Counted from the first letter of the stretch, positions 37,108 to 46,662 are shown. The stretch is DNA of 64,000 nucleotides from Verrucomicrobiota bacterium (GCA_016713365.1 JADJPG010000046.1:1-64000), one strand, 5' to 3'. Notes: a model not told the origin generated them from the letters alone. Program-made: numbers and translations.

Positions 37108-37224
37108 AATGAACAATGTTCAATGACCAATGTCCAGAGTGCTAAGAACGAGCGTGGGCTTGGGGTTGTGCTCATTGGGAATTGCTCATTCCTTGGGCAT
37201 TGGAATTTGGTCATTGGTCATTCC
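37108..37224. repeat. Inverted heptamer array between Gfo/Idh and SDR genes, forming the SDR 3' end
   Basis: Left arm: four exact-phase heptamers starting AATG (AATGAAC, AATGTTC, AATGACC, AATGTCC; 37108-37135). After about 34 bp the right arm repeats the complementary motif (GCTCATT, GGGAATT, GCTCATT, then GGTCATT twice; 37170-37222). The last three codons and the stop of the SDR gene (Asn-Asp-Gln-stop) are encoded by this array on the minus strand. Confidence 0.8.
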
Positions 37225-38077
37225 ACTTCTTCCCGCGATCCTCGGGCACGATGCGTCGCAGGCAATAGATGTCGGACTTGGCGAGCTCGTCGCGATGCTC
37301 AGCGAGCTTGGCCCACGGATCCCACTGCGCGCTGATGAGCTTGCCGGTGATGCCGTTGCTTTCCGCGCTGGCGAGGTAGACGGCGAGCTTCGCGCCGAGT
37401 TCGAGCGGCGTGGCGCCCTTTTCCTTCCACTGCTTGTTCTTCTCGAAGAACGCCGCGCCGACTTTGTCCGGGCCAGCGGCGAGGACTTCATCAACGAGCC
37501 GCGTGGCCAGCGCGCCCGGGGCGATGGCGTTTACATCGACGTGATGCGGGCGGAGTTCCTCGGCGAGCGTTTCCATGAGACGGACGACGGCGGCTTTGCT
37601 GGCTGCGTAGGAACTGATGTTCGGTAACGGATTTGTCGCGCCGCCGCCGCTGAGCACGACGATCTTGCCGCGGCCGGCTTTCTTGAAATGCGGAATCAGC
37701 GCGCGGCAGGGCAGGAGCACGCCGAAGAGATTGATGTCGATGGCGCGGCGCCATTCGTTGAGGTCGACGGATTCGGTCGGGCCCATCGGACCGTACACGC
37801 CGGCGTTGAGAACGAGGGCGTCGATGGAGCCAAGTTCGCGGAGTGCGAAAGCGATGAGTTCGTTTACCTGCGGCTCATTCGAAACGTCGCAAGCCTTCGA
37901 TAGAATCTTTTGCGACGGAAAGTTTGTGGAGAGTTCCGAGCGCGTGGTGTTCAGCTCCTTCTCGTTGCGGGCGCAGAGGACGACGTTGGCGCCTTCCGCG
38001 AGGAAATGTTCCGCGATGGCTTTGCCGAGTCCCTGGCTGCCGCCAGTGATGAGCGCGTTCAGACCTTTCAGTTTCAT
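37211..38077 (-). CDS. Short-chain dehydrogenase/reductase
   Basis: A ~288-residue SDR of the classical type: cofactor motif TGGSQGLGKAIAE near the N-terminus, NNAG-like 'LNAGVYGP', catalytic Ser in VVLSGGGA, and active-site YAASKAA with catalytic Tyr and Lys. Substrate not predictable. The C-terminal residues WNDQ come from a repeat array, so the last part of the protein is unlikely to be under family constraint. ATG 38077 is used. Confidence 0.9.
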   Translation of the reverse strand: MKLKGLNALITGGSQGLGKAIAEHFLAEGANVVLCARNEKELNTTRSELSTNFPSQKILSKACDVSNEPQVNELIAFALRELGSIDALVLNAGVYGPMGPTESVDLNEWRRAIDINLFGVLLPCRALIPHFKKAGRGKIVVLSGGGATNPLPNISSYAASKAAVVRLMETLAEELRPHHVDVNAIAPGALATRLVDEVLAAGPDKVGAAFFEKNKQWKEKGATPLELGAKLAVYLASAESNGITGKLISAQWDPWAKLAEHRDELAKSDIYCLRRIVPEDRGKKWNDQ

Positions 38078-38179
38078 GGACGGGCGAAAGTAGATCACGA
38101 ATCGCGGGAGAGAAACACCAAATGCGGTGTGCGAGCGGTTGAACGAACGAGGGATTGTCCGACGACATCGGAGCGCCGT

Positions 38180-39019
38180 TTACATGTCGAGCAGACCCTT
38201 CACGCGTTCGAGACCTTTCTGCGTGCGGGTGAACATCGGCTGGATGCTGTCGACTTTGATTTCGAGCGGACAAAGCAGCATGCCGTGTTCAGGGGTGAGA
38301 ACAGGTTTGGGATCGTTCAAGTGATGCGCGATCCAGTCACCGAGGCACACGGTGGCAGCGGAGCGTTGGTGCGGGTCAGCGGCGTCGACCGTGGGTGCGT
38401 GGTGGAATTGAATGGCTTGGGCGACTTCGGGAGGAAGATTCCATTTCGCGAGCAGGCGGCCACCGATCTCTGCGTGGTCGGTGCCGTAGGCGCCACGTTC
38501 CGCTGCGACGATGGAGTTCGTTCCAGATGCCGCGGTGTTCAGGAGTTCGCCATATTTGCCGCGCTCGACGGAGGCGAAGATCAGCTTTCCAATGTCGTGC
38601 AACAGTCCGGAAGTGAAGGCAGGGCCGGCGACGTCGCCAATTTCTTCAGCCACGACGGAGGCAGCAACGGCGGTGATCACGGAATGTTTCCAGAGCTGGC
38701 TGACGTCGACGGCGTCCGCCGCGCCGGGAATCGCTTTCGCGCTCGCACCGAACATGGCGGCGACGACGGTGTAAACTTCGTAGAAGCCAAGACGCGAGAC
38801 AGCTTCGAACATGTCGCTGGCCGGTTCGCCGCCGCCGAGGAACGCGCTGTTGCAGCGTTTGAGCACTTCGGCGGTGATGGACGGCTCGAGGCTGACGAGT
38901 TCAACGACCCGGTCGACATCGCGATCCGGCTCCTTGAACAGCGCGAGTAGTTCAATCAGGAGCGTCGGCGCAGGTGGGAGCTGCGTCACTGATTCGATGT
39001 ATTGATCGACTTTGTCCAT
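38180..39019 (-). CDS. HDOD-domain signalling protein
   Basis: A 279-residue protein formed almost entirely by an HDOD domain: 'VELVSLEPSITAEVLKRCNSA' in the first third, 'SGLLHDIGKLI' with HD-type His-Asp, and later 'HAEIGGRLLAKWNLPPEVAQAIQFHH'. HDOD proteins regulate chemotaxis, stress and c-di-GMP-related responses, and usually lack a complete HD phosphohydrolase site. No output or sensor domain is fused. It is a single gene between unrelated neighbours. Confidence 0.88.
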   Translation of the reverse strand: MDKVDQYIESVTQLPPAPTLLIELLALFKEPDRDVDRVVELVSLEPSITAEVLKRCNSAFLGGGEPASDMFEAVSRLGFYEVYTVVAAMFGASAKAIPGAADAVDVSQLWKHSVITAVAASVVAEEIGDVAGPAFTSGLLHDIGKLIFASVERGKYGELLNTAASGTNSIVAAERGAYGTDHAEIGGRLLAKWNLPPEVAQAIQFHHAPTVDAADPHQRSAATVCLGDWIAHHLNDPKPVLTPEHGMLLCPLEIKVDSIQPMFTRTQKGLERVKGLLDM

Positions 39020-39192
39020 AACGACTTCTGTGTGCCAGTTGACGAGCCGGACGAGCGTTGCCCAGTTCGCTTCCCGGAACGTGCATCTTTAGTATCGGAG
39101 GACCGGGCGGGGCCTTGAGAAAGGAACTGGTTTTGCGGAGAGAATTTCCACTGACGGCGAAATCGGGTCGCTATCGCGCGGGGGAGTCCGGC

Positions 39193-40515
39193 TCAGGCGC
39201 GGTGTTGCCGGCCCACCGAAACAAACTCGAGATTCGGCAGCTGGCCAATCTGGCGTTCGAGGAAACCGTTGGCGTCCACAATGAGCGGTCGCCGGAGCAG
39301 GGGGAGAATCGCAACCCAGTTCGCATCGCGAAATTGCGGCCACTCGGTGCAGATGACGGCGGCGTCGGCTTGCTGGAGGGCTTTAGCGATGTCCGCGGTG
39401 AGAGTGATTGCGACGAGTTCCGGCGGGAGAGAGTTCAGTGCAGGATCGAAAGCTTGCACGCGCGCCCCGGCGGCGAGGAGTTGCTGGCAAAGTTCGACCG
39501 CTGCACTGCGGCGGAGCGTATCGGTGTTCGGCGTGTAAACGAGGCCGAGGACGGCGATGGTTTTGCCGCCCAGATCGCCGAGGCGGGATTGGAGTTTGCG
39601 GAAGGCCCAGCCGCGATGGAGGTCGTTGCTGCGCTTGATCGCCGGAATGAGGTCGATGGTTTCGCCCTTCGCCTGCGCGATTTTTGTGAGGGAGACGACG
39701 TCGCGCGCGAGCGTGCCTCCAGCGAAAGGTCCGCCGGGACCGAGATACGCCTTGGGCCCGATGCGGATGTCGCTCTTCAATCCGGCCGAGACTTCCTTGG
39801 CGTCCGCGCCGGTGTGTTCGCAGAGGCGCGCGATCTCGTTGATGAACGTGATGCTGACGGCGAGGAAGGAGTTGAGAGCGTGCTTCACCATCTCCGCCGA
39901 CTCGGTGCGCATGAAGAGCACTTGTGGCGTGAACGGTTTGAAGAGTTGTTCGAGGAGCGCGCGCTTGGCATCGGTGCGGATTCCGACGATCACGCGTTCG
40001 GCTTTCTCAAAGGCATCGAGCGCGCGGCCCAAGCGTAGATTCTCCGGCGAGCAGGCGAAGCGAAATTGCGGGAACTCGCGTTCCAACGCGGCGCAGGTGC
40101 CGACTGGAAGTTGCGATGAAATGAGGACGAGCGCGCCGCCTCGCAGGTGCGATAGAGCGCGTCGAAGTCGGTCGAGGACGAACGCGACATCCGATTCGTC
40201 GTGGTCGTTGACGGGCGTGTCGTAGGTGAGCCAGAGCACGTCGGCGTTCGCGCAGGCGGCCTTCGCGTCGGTGGTGAAGCGGAGGGAACTCTTCGCGAGG
40301 CCGGTGGCGAGAAGGTCATTCAGTCCGGGCTCCAGAATCGGCGCCTTGCCAATGGCGAGACCGTTGACGACGGATTGGTCGAAGTCCAGGCCGGTGACAT
40401 CGAAGTGTCGCGCGCAGCACGCTGCGGTGACGGAGCCGAGATGCCAGAGGCCGAGGACGGTGATGCGGAGCAGTTGCTGCGAAGGTGTCCGGGGAACCAT
40501 GAGGTACGGGTTCAT
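39193..40515 (-). CDS. UDP-glucose/GDP-mannose dehydrogenase-family protein lacking the catalytic cysteine
   Basis: A 440-residue protein with the three domains of nucleotide-sugar dehydrogenases: N-terminal Rossmann (ITVLGLWHLGSVTAACC), central helical domain (SAEMVKHALNSFLAVSITFINEIA) and C-terminal UDP-binding domain (IAVLGLVYTPNTDTLR). In the family the thioester-forming Cys is in GGSCFPKD; here the aligned segment is FAGGTLARDVVSL, with Thr at the Cys position and Ala-Arg for Pro-Lys. So the usual four-electron oxidation mechanism is not supported; it may be a two-electron or non-catalytic variant. It overlaps the methyltransferase gene by 4 nt, in an operon with a glycosyltransferase. 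Confidence 0.85.
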   Translation of the reverse strand: MNPYLMVPRTPSQQLLRITVLGLWHLGSVTAACCARHFDVTGLDFDQSVVNGLAIGKAPILEPGLNDLLATGLAKSSLRFTTDAKAACANADVLWLTYDTPVNDHDESDVAFVLDRLRRALSHLRGGALVLISSQLPVGTCAALEREFPQFRFACSPENLRLGRALDAFEKAERVIVGIRTDAKRALLEQLFKPFTPQVLFMRTESAEMVKHALNSFLAVSITFINEIARLCEHTGADAKEVSAGLKSDIRIGPKAYLGPGGPFAGGTLARDVVSLTKIAQAKGETIDLIPAIKRSNDLHRGWAFRKLQSRLGDLGGKTIAVLGLVYTPNTDTLRRSAAVELCQQLLAAGARVQAFDPALNSLPPELVAITLTADIAKALQQADAAVICTEWPQFRDANWVAILPLLRRPLIVDANGFLERQIGQLPNLEFVSVGRQHRA

Positions 40516-41255
40516 TGCGCTCCCTGAAGCGAAGCGGCGTCAAGCTTTGCGGGCCGGCGGGCCAGTATAAGATATTGCGCGCCCAGCGGTAGTTTGCTCA
40601 AGACGCCTTCGAGCGGGCGCAACCAGCTCAGGAATTTGGGGAAGATAAAAAGAAAGTCGGTGGCCACGATCTCGAATCCACCGGAGCGGAGCAGGGCGCG
40701 ACTCTCGGGGGCGGACAGGGTGATGGCATCCCGGTCGAAAGGAATTCGGCTCATGATGTAGCGCGTGCCGGGGTTCCAGGGATTGTTTTCCCACAGCGCG
40801 AAGTGCCTGCCGGGGTGCAGCGATTCAAATAGGTAATGAACCGCGCCCGGTCGTTCGGCGAGGAAGATGTGGTGGAAGACGCCGTTGCAGAAGGCGAGAT
40901 CGATTTGGGCGGCGGGCTGATAGGCGGCGCAGGTCTGGAAGTGCGCACGCTCCGATCCATGCAGGCGCTGGGCGACCGTCAGTGATTTCTCGGAGACTTC
41001 GACGCCGATGAGATGTTGCGAGCCTTCCAAGCCGAGGAGGAACGGTGTGCCGGTCCCGGTGCCGCAGCCGAAATCGAGAATCCTTGCCGGAGTGAAGTTC
41101 AAACAAGAAAGACGGCGGTCCAGCCACTTCACCCGGCCTTGAGCGAAGTATTCCTTGTGCTCGCCGGAGACGGCGATGCCTTTCTCCAGCGCTTCGTCGT
41201 AGTCTTCCGCGAAGTGGTCGAACTCGGGGTTGTGGTAGGAGGGCGGCTTGTTCAT
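40512..41255 (-). CDS. SAM-dependent methyltransferase (class I)
   Basis: A 247-residue methyltransferase with SAM-binding motif ILDFGCGTGTGTPFL (about residues 57-71), an acidic loop (IGVEVSEKSL) and the post-motif 'LAFCNGVFHHIFLAERPGAV'. N- and C-terminal overlaps of 4 nt (ATGA) with both neighbours show a tightly coupled operon (glycosyltransferase, methyltransferase, dehydrogenase-like). It probably methylates a sugar or carrier-lipid-linked intermediate. Confidence 0.88.
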   Translation of the reverse strand: MNKPPSYHNPEFDHFAEDYDEALEKGIAVSGEHKEYFAQGRVKWLDRRLSCLNFTPARILDFGCGTGTGTPFLLGLEGSQHLIGVEVSEKSLTVAQRLHGSERAHFQTCAAYQPAAQIDLAFCNGVFHHIFLAERPGAVHYLFESLHPGRHFALWENNPWNPGTRYIMSRIPFDRDAITLSAPESRALLRSGGFEIVATDFLFIFPKFLSWLRPLEGVLSKLPLGAQYLILARRPAKLDAASLQGAQ

Positions 41256-42415
41256 CTACGTTGCATTCCCAGGAGGCTGATGAAGAAGCTGGAGAAGATG
41301 GTCAGGATGGCGGCGGTGGTGAGAGTCGCCCCCGGAATGACAAGCCGCATGGTCTGCGCGTAGTCGAGGCGTCCGAAATCCGCCACCCGCCACTGGTTGA
41401 GCGCCGCCGTCAAAAGACCGAGGCCGACCAGCAGGACGATTCCTGCGGCGACGAGCCCGCGTTCGAGGTTGGCGAATTTGTAGAAAGCATCCAGGCGCGG
41501 GTCGGGTGGCATCAGGCCTTCGTTCACGGCGAAGGTCTTGGTGAACAGGGCAAACAGCATCGTTTGGTAGCCGGTGAGGAGGCTCAGGCTGGAGAAGAGC
41601 AATGTATGGGCATCGAAGGTGGCTTTGCCGATGGTTACTCCGGGCATGGCCAGTCCGAAACCCACAAGGCCGAGGAATACCAGCAACAGGCCTGGCATGA
41701 AAAAAAGCCAGCGCGGACTGTAGAGCATGAAGAAGCGGAGCGTGCGCCAGCCATCGCGAAAGGTCTTGAGGTGCGGCGCATGGGCTTTGCGGCCGTCGGG
41801 GTGAAGGGTGATGGGGACTTCCGAGATCTTCGCGCTTCGCAGACTGGCCTTGATGATCATCTCGGTGGCGAATTCCATCCCGGTGCAGCGCATGTCAAGC
41901 GTGCCGTAAAACTCCTTGGTGAAGCCGCGCAGTCCGCAATAGATGTCATTGATCGGAGCGTGAAACCACCAGCGGCTGAGGATGGTGAACATGGGATTGC
42001 CCCACCAGCGATGGAGGAAGGGCATGGCACCCGGCTTGACGGTTCCTCCGCCCCACGGCAGGCGGCAGCCTTGGACTAGTTCGAAGCCTTCGCGCAGCTT
42101 TGTTACAAACTTCCCGATCTCCAGGAAATCATAGCTGTCGTCGGCGTCTCCCATGATGATGTATTTGCCGCGCGCGTCGCAGATGCCTCCCATGAGGGCG
42201 TTGCCATAACCACGTGAAGTGATCGCCACCACCCGTGCTCCGGCCTCGATGGCGATCTTTTGGGAGCCGTCAGTGCTGCCGTTGTCCGCAATGAGTATTT
42301 CGCCGTCAATCTGAAGCTCGGTTATGGCCTGTCGGGCCTTGCCGATGCAGACGGCCAGGGTGTCCGCCTCGTTGAGACATGGCATGACAATGGTGAGTTC
42401 AAGCTTCTCCGACAC
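41252..42415 (-). CDS. Family 2 glycosyltransferase with C-terminal TM helices (dolichyl-P-mannose/DPG-synthase-like)
   Basis: A 387-residue enzyme. The GT-A domain has VMPCLNEADTL, the DxD-like GDADDSYDF and the RGYGNALMGGI region, about 230 residues, as in GtrB/DPMS-type polyprenyl-phosphate sugar transferases. Four C-terminal TM helices (about 240-385) follow. It likely transfers a sugar from a nucleotide donor to undecaprenyl phosphate. First gene of the operon; divergent from a GT39-like membrane protein. Confidence 0.9.
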   Translation of the reverse strand: MSEKLELTIVMPCLNEADTLAVCIGKARQAITELQIDGEILIADNGSTDGSQKIAIEAGARVVAITSRGYGNALMGGICDARGKYIIMGDADDSYDFLEIGKFVTKLREGFELVQGCRLPWGGGTVKPGAMPFLHRWWGNPMFTILSRWWFHAPINDIYCGLRGFTKEFYGTLDMRCTGMEFATEMIIKASLRSAKISEVPITLHPDGRKAHAPHLKTFRDGWRTLRFFMLYSPRWLFFMPGLLLVFLGLVGFGLAMPGVTIGKATFDAHTLLFSSLSLLTGYQTMLFALFTKTFAVNEGLMPPDPRLDAFYKFANLERGLVAAGIVLLVGLGLLTAALNQWRVADFGRLDYAQTMRLVIPGATLTTAAILTIFSSFFISLLGMQRR

Positions 42416-42575
42416 AAGGGGAAGGGTAAGAAATCCCCATCTTGAAGTCTAGAATGGACTTTGGGGTTGCGACCCATAAGGATCGGAAATCACGACCGTC
42501 GTTGCCTGTTATCTGGTGGCTTCCGAGCCTGCAGGCTGCTGTTTTGAATCGGGGCACAGCCCTCGTGAATCGATC

Positions 42576-44174
42576 ATGATGACAAAGGTGTTGGAGTGGA
42601 TGGAGGCGGACACGGCGAGCGCGCGGCGTTTGGTTTTCGCAGGGGCACTGGTCTACCTCGTCGTTTCCCTAGCCGTGCTTTGGGCCGGGCGGTATCGGAT
42701 GAATGCGGACATCGTCTCGTACATCCAGATCGCCCGTCATTACGCGCACGGTGATTTCAGCCTGGCGGTCAACAGTTGGTGGAGTCCTTTTTTTTCCTGG
42801 TTGCTCGTTCCTGGAGTTCTTCTGGGCGCTGAGCCGCTCTTGTGGGCCAAGTTGCTGCAGATTCCCGCGGGGCTGGGTCTGGCTGCTGCCGCGGCGCGCT
42901 TGACCCGCCAAATTTTTGGCGGGCGTGGAACGCTTGTCGCGTGGTGGCTGGGTCTTGCCGCTTCTGTGCTCATGGCCACGGGAACTCTTTCCCCCGACTT
43001 ATGGCATGCGTGTGCGTTGTCGTGGTACCTCGTGTTCGCCCATCGGATGCTCGTGCATGGTGGCGCAGCGCTTGCCTTCGGCGTTGGTGCATTTGGCGGC
43101 GCAACTTACTTGGTGAAGGCTTTCTCTCTCCCCTTTGTCGTCGCCAATCTGGCCTTGGGCCTGGCGCTGCAGGTGTGCTTGAAGAATGGATTTCGCGGAT
43201 GGCGACGAGTGACCGGGGAATTTGCCTTGGCGATGCTGGGAGTCGCCCTGGTGGCCGGGCCGTGGATGGCGGTGATCAGTCGCAGTGATGGCGAGTGGCT
43301 GATCAACAGCGCCGGGAAATACTGGACGCAAACACAGCCTTTGGATCCGCTCGAACTGCCTCCGGTGCTCAAACCTCATCCCGTGCGCGCCGGGCGGATC
43401 TCCAGCATGGAGAACCCGCGGGAACTTCCGCTGGAATGGGTGGCGGCTCCGCCGTTCGGACCCGGTACCCCGTTGCTCAGCTTTCTCAAGGTGGTTCGCA
43501 GCAACGTGAACGCGATCATGTTGGGCCTTGGCCGGATGGATGGAGTTGGAATGATCTTCGTCGTATTATTTTTGGCGGTGGCCGCATTGTTTCCGCTGCG
43601 CCAGACATTTGAAAGCGTCGAGCGATTGAGTGTGCTTTGGTGCCTCGCTTCCGTGGCCATATACGCCGGAGGTTACTCGCTGGTTTTTTTCACGGAACGC
43701 TACTTGTCGCCCCTGTGGGGTTTGATGGCGGTTCTTTCAGCAGGGGTCGCGCCGGGATCGATTGAGCCGGGTGCCGCCAGTTCGAGATCGAGGATGCTGG
43801 CCCGCATGGTCCCGGCGGCAACACTGGCAGCCATGTGCCTTACGTGCATCAGCGCGGTGCTATTGCAGAGGGTTGGAAAGCAATCCATGATGGCCAATGA
43901 AGTTTATCGCGCTGCTCGACAGCTTTCGCCCCATCGAACCTTCGTCTCAGATGATTACCTCACCGGCATTTCATTCGCCTATTGGAGCGGCGGAAGTTTT
44001 GGCGGGCTCGTCACACGTTTTGAACCTGGCGAACTGCTGCATCAGCTCGGCACGGAGAAACCCCTGACGATTGTGAAGTTGAAGGAAAGCCAATCTCCGA
44101 TGTTTGGAGGAACGCCCCGTCCTGTGAGTGTCGACTCACGGGCGTTCCTTGTGTATGACATTGCGGTACCGTAA
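42576..44174 (+). CDS. Polytopic membrane glycosyltransferase (GT39/ArnT-like)
   Basis: A ~532-residue integral membrane protein with ~10 predicted TM helices and a periplasmic C-terminal part. The first extracytoplasmic loop contains 'RMNADIVSYIQIARHYAHGDF', with the acidic residues characteristic of GT-C enzymes that use polyprenyl-phosphate sugars. It may use the sugar-P-polyprenol made by the divergent GT2. Acceptor unknown. Two ATGs (42576, 42579) are both possible. Confidence 0.78.
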   Translation: MMTKVLEWMEADTASARRLVFAGALVYLVVSLAVLWAGRYRMNADIVSYIQIARHYAHGDFSLAVNSWWSPFFSWLLVPGVLLGAEPLLWAKLLQIPAGLGLAAAAARLTRQIFGGRGTLVAWWLGLAASVLMATGTLSPDLWHACALSWYLVFAHRMLVHGGAALAFGVGAFGGATYLVKAFSLPFVVANLALGLALQVCLKNGFRGWRRVTGEFALAMLGVALVAGPWMAVISRSDGEWLINSAGKYWTQTQPLDPLELPPVLKPHPVRAGRISSMENPRELPLEWVAAPPFGPGTPLLSFLKVVRSNVNAIMLGLGRMDGVGMIFVVLFLAVAALFPLRQTFESVERLSVLWCLASVAIYAGGYSLVFFTERYLSPLWGLMAVLSAGVAPGSIEPGAASSRSRMLARMVPAATLAAMCLTCISAVLLQRVGKQSMMANEVYRAARQLSPHRTFVSDDYLTGISFAYWSGGSFGGLVTRFEPGELLHQLGTEKPLTIVKLKESQSPMFGGTPRPVSVDSRAFLVYDIAVP

Positions 44175-44288
44175 ACCGGCCTGGCATCGAGACACGAGCC
44201 TGCCTTACGAATCTTTCCTAGTTTAGTCTGAACGCGCCGAGCGGGTCTCGAAATCGTATCGCGAGTATCGCGTCAGTAGGATTTCCGA

Positions 44289-45263
44289 TCATTTCCTCTT
44301 TTCGTAAACCCACTGATTTGCCTGCAACCATCGCAGCGTCCGCCCGATGCCTTGCTCAATGGTGAGCTCAGGTTTCCAACCCGTGGCGCGGACCTTTTTC
44401 GTTTCGAGGAAGATGAACGGGTTGTCGCCGACCCAGCCGCGTTCGCCGCCGGTGTATTCGAGGCGCGGTTTCAATCCGAGCGCTTTGCAGATGTAGCCGA
44501 TCGAATCGTTCACCTGCACGTAGTGGTCGGTGCCGAGATTGAAGACTTCGACGCGATGCTTGGCCTTGAGCGCGAGGCCGGCGTTGATGACGTGGAGCAT
44601 CGCGCTGAGACAGTCCTGCACGTAGAGATAGCTTTTGCGTTGGGTACCATCTCCGAGGACGCGCAGGAAATCGGGATGCTCGGTGAGCTGCTGGTAGAAG
44701 TCGAAGACGTGTCCGTGCGTGTAGCGTTCGCCGAGGATGGAAACGAAGCGGAACACGTAGGCTTCGAAGCCGTAGCCTTCGCAGTAGGAATGGATGAGTC
44801 CTTCGCCGGCGAGTTTGCTGGTGGCGTAGAGCGAGGTTTGAATCGGGAACGGCGCATCCTCCGGCGTAGGAATCACGGTGGCTTCGCCGTAGACGGAACC
44901 GGTTGAAGAGAAGGCGATGCGCTTGATGCCGTTGGCGCGCATGGCTTCGAGGACGTTGAAGGTCGCGATGGTGTTTTGCTCGAGATCCTTTTTCGGATGA
45001 TTGAGGCCGAAGCGCACGTCAGCATTCGCGGCGAGGTGGAAGACGGTGTCGCAACCCTTCATCGCCGCGGTGAGCGCGTCGAGATCGAGGTTGTCGCCGA
45101 GGATGAACTTGAAGTTCGCGTGCTGGCGCGCTTCCGCAATGAAACGTTCCTGGCCGGTGGAGAAGTTGTCCCAGCCGACGACAGACTTTCCTTCAGCGAG
45201 GAGACGATCAACGAGACTGCTGCCAATGAATCCGGCGGCGCCGGTGATAAAGATGTTTTGCAC
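44289..45263 (-). CDS. NAD-dependent epimerase/dehydratase (UDP-sugar 4-epimerase-like SDR)
   Basis: A 324-residue extended SDR: FITGAAGFIGSSLVDRLL at the N-terminus, catalytic Ser in SSTGSVYG and the YxxxK site YATSKLAGE. It belongs to the group of UDP-glucose/GlcNAc/galacturonate 4-epimerases. It would supply an isomeric sugar nucleotide for the surrounding glycosyltransferases. The GTG at 45263 is used because the frame upstream shows no protein similarity. Confidence 0.9.
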   Translation of the reverse strand: MQNIFITGAAGFIGSSLVDRLLAEGKSVVGWDNFSTGQERFIAEARQHANFKFILGDNLDLDALTAAMKGCDTVFHLAANADVRFGLNHPKKDLEQNTIATFNVLEAMRANGIKRIAFSSTGSVYGEATVIPTPEDAPFPIQTSLYATSKLAGEGLIHSYCEGYGFEAYVFRFVSILGERYTHGHVFDFYQQLTEHPDFLRVLGDGTQRKSYLYVQDCLSAMLHVINAGLALKAKHRVEVFNLGTDHYVQVNDSIGYICKALGLKPRLEYTGGERGWVGDNPFIFLETKKVRATGWKPELTIEQGIGRTLRWLQANQWVYEKRK

Positions 45264-45273
45264 GCTATGGTAA

Positions 45274-45293
45274 TCTGCCGATAGGCAGGCAGA
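45274..45293. other. Small inverted repeat upstream of the epimerase gene
   Basis: TCTGCC (45274-45279) pairs with GGCAGA (45288-45293) around an 8-nt loop that itself contains TGCC/GGCA. It lies 11 nt upstream of the GTG start on the minus strand. It could be a short regulatory stem or a chance palindrome; there is no T-run. Confidence 0.35.
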
Positions 45294-45381
45294 GGATTTC
45301 AAACAGGTTCGCATGCTTCAAGTGTGAAGCTAAGGCTTGAAACGATGCACTGGGATCGGGATCTTCACGCCGTTCAGCGCC

Positions 45382-46644
45382 GTGAAACTGCTAGTTTTTG
45401 CTCATAAACCGCCGCCGCACCATGGACAGAGTTATATGGTGGAGCAGTTGCTTGAAGTGTTGGGAGGGGACGTGCGCTCTCGTCAATCTGACTCGAATGT
45501 GGTTCCCGCACCCAAGGGCACGGGTGCTCATTCTCTCGGTATCGAATGTTATCATGTCGACTGCCGGTTCTCGGACGACGTGAACCAGATTGGACAGGCT
45601 GGATGGGAGAAGATCGCGCGCCTCATCAAATTCTGTGCGGAAGCCATTTGGTGTCGGGTGCGATATGGCGTTTCGACGTTCCTTTACATCCCGGCACCGG
45701 GCATGAAGTCACCTCTATACCGTGACTGGATGGTAATGTTGATGTGCCGGCCATTTTTTCGACGGAGGATCTTTTACTGGCAGGCGGCGGGCCTCTCGGA
45801 GTGGCTGGTCTCCAATGGACGCTCTTGGGAACGGTGGCTGAGTCGGCTGTTGTTGGGAGGCCCGGATCTCAGCATCGTTCTTGGGGAGTATTGTCGCGGT
45901 GATGCGGAGTATTTCTCTTCGCGACGCGTCGCGGTGATTCCCAATGCCATACCAGATCCTTGTCCTGACTTTGACCAGCGGTTGAGGCCAATCCGCGAGG
46001 CACGGGCAAGCCGGCACGTTGAACTGGAGTCGGGCGACGGTTCCCAAGCTGCCGGCGATGGCGATCGAGTTTTCCGTCTTTTGTTCATCGGCCTTTGCAC
46101 CCGGGAGAAGGGTTTGTTTGACGCGATTGATGCCGTGGCTCTGGCGAATCAGGAACTGCTCAGGCGCCAGTCGGGACTTCGTTTCCAATTGAACGTCGCC
46201 GGGAAATTCTGGCGGGACGAGGAACGGACCGAATTTGAAGAGCGTCTGCGCCGCCCCGATTTGGCCGCGCCCTTGGGACAAAGCACGGAACCGGTCGTAG
46301 CCTACCGCGGCTTCGTCGGTGGTGAGGAGAAGCGCCGGTTGTTTGAGGCCTGTGATTGCCTCTGCTTTCCCACCTTCTATCCCGCTGAGAGCTTTGGCAT
46401 CGTTATCATCGAAGCAATGGCGTTCGGAATGCAGATTGTGACGACGCGCTGGCGAACGATTCCTGAACTTTTTCCGCCGGGCTTTCCGGGCTTGGTCGAT
46501 CCGCGCGCTCCATCCCAGTTGGCTGATGCTCTCCTGGCCTGCATGGAGCGTTTGAGTAATTCTTCCTTGCGGGATCATTTTCTGTCTCGATTCACCCGGA
46601 AACGGTATGCGCAAAATATCGCTGCTGTGTTGTTGAAGGATTAA
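45382..46644 (+). CDS. Family 4 glycosyltransferase
   Basis: A ~420-residue GT-B enzyme. N-terminal domain begins LLVFAHKPPPHHGQSYMVEQL; C-terminal domain has VAVIPNAIPDP, LLFIGLCTREKGLFDAIDAV, and the donor-site CLCFPTFYPAESFGIVIIEAMAFG (quoted in part) with the conserved E-x7-E. It probably adds one sugar to an exopolysaccharide repeat unit. GTG 45382 fits the family start; TTG 45337 is an alternative. The DUF362 gene follows after 18 nt. Confidence 0.88.
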   Translation: MKLLVFAHKPPPHHGQSYMVEQLLEVLGGDVRSRQSDSNVVPAPKGTGAHSLGIECYHVDCRFSDDVNQIGQAGWEKIARLIKFCAEAIWCRVRYGVSTFLYIPAPGMKSPLYRDWMVMLMCRPFFRRRIFYWQAAGLSEWLVSNGRSWERWLSRLLLGGPDLSIVLGEYCRGDAEYFSSRRVAVIPNAIPDPCPDFDQRLRPIREARASRHVELESGDGSQAAGDGDRVFRLLFIGLCTREKGLFDAIDAVALANQELLRRQSGLRFQLNVAGKFWRDEERTEFEERLRRPDLAAPLGQSTEPVVAYRGFVGGEEKRRLFEACDCLCFPTFYPAESFGIVIIEAMAFGMQIVTTRWRTIPELFPPGFPGLVDPRAPSQLADALLACMERLSNSSLRDHFLSRFTRKRYAQNIAAVLLKD

Positions 46645-46662
46645 GATATAATAACCAAATCG

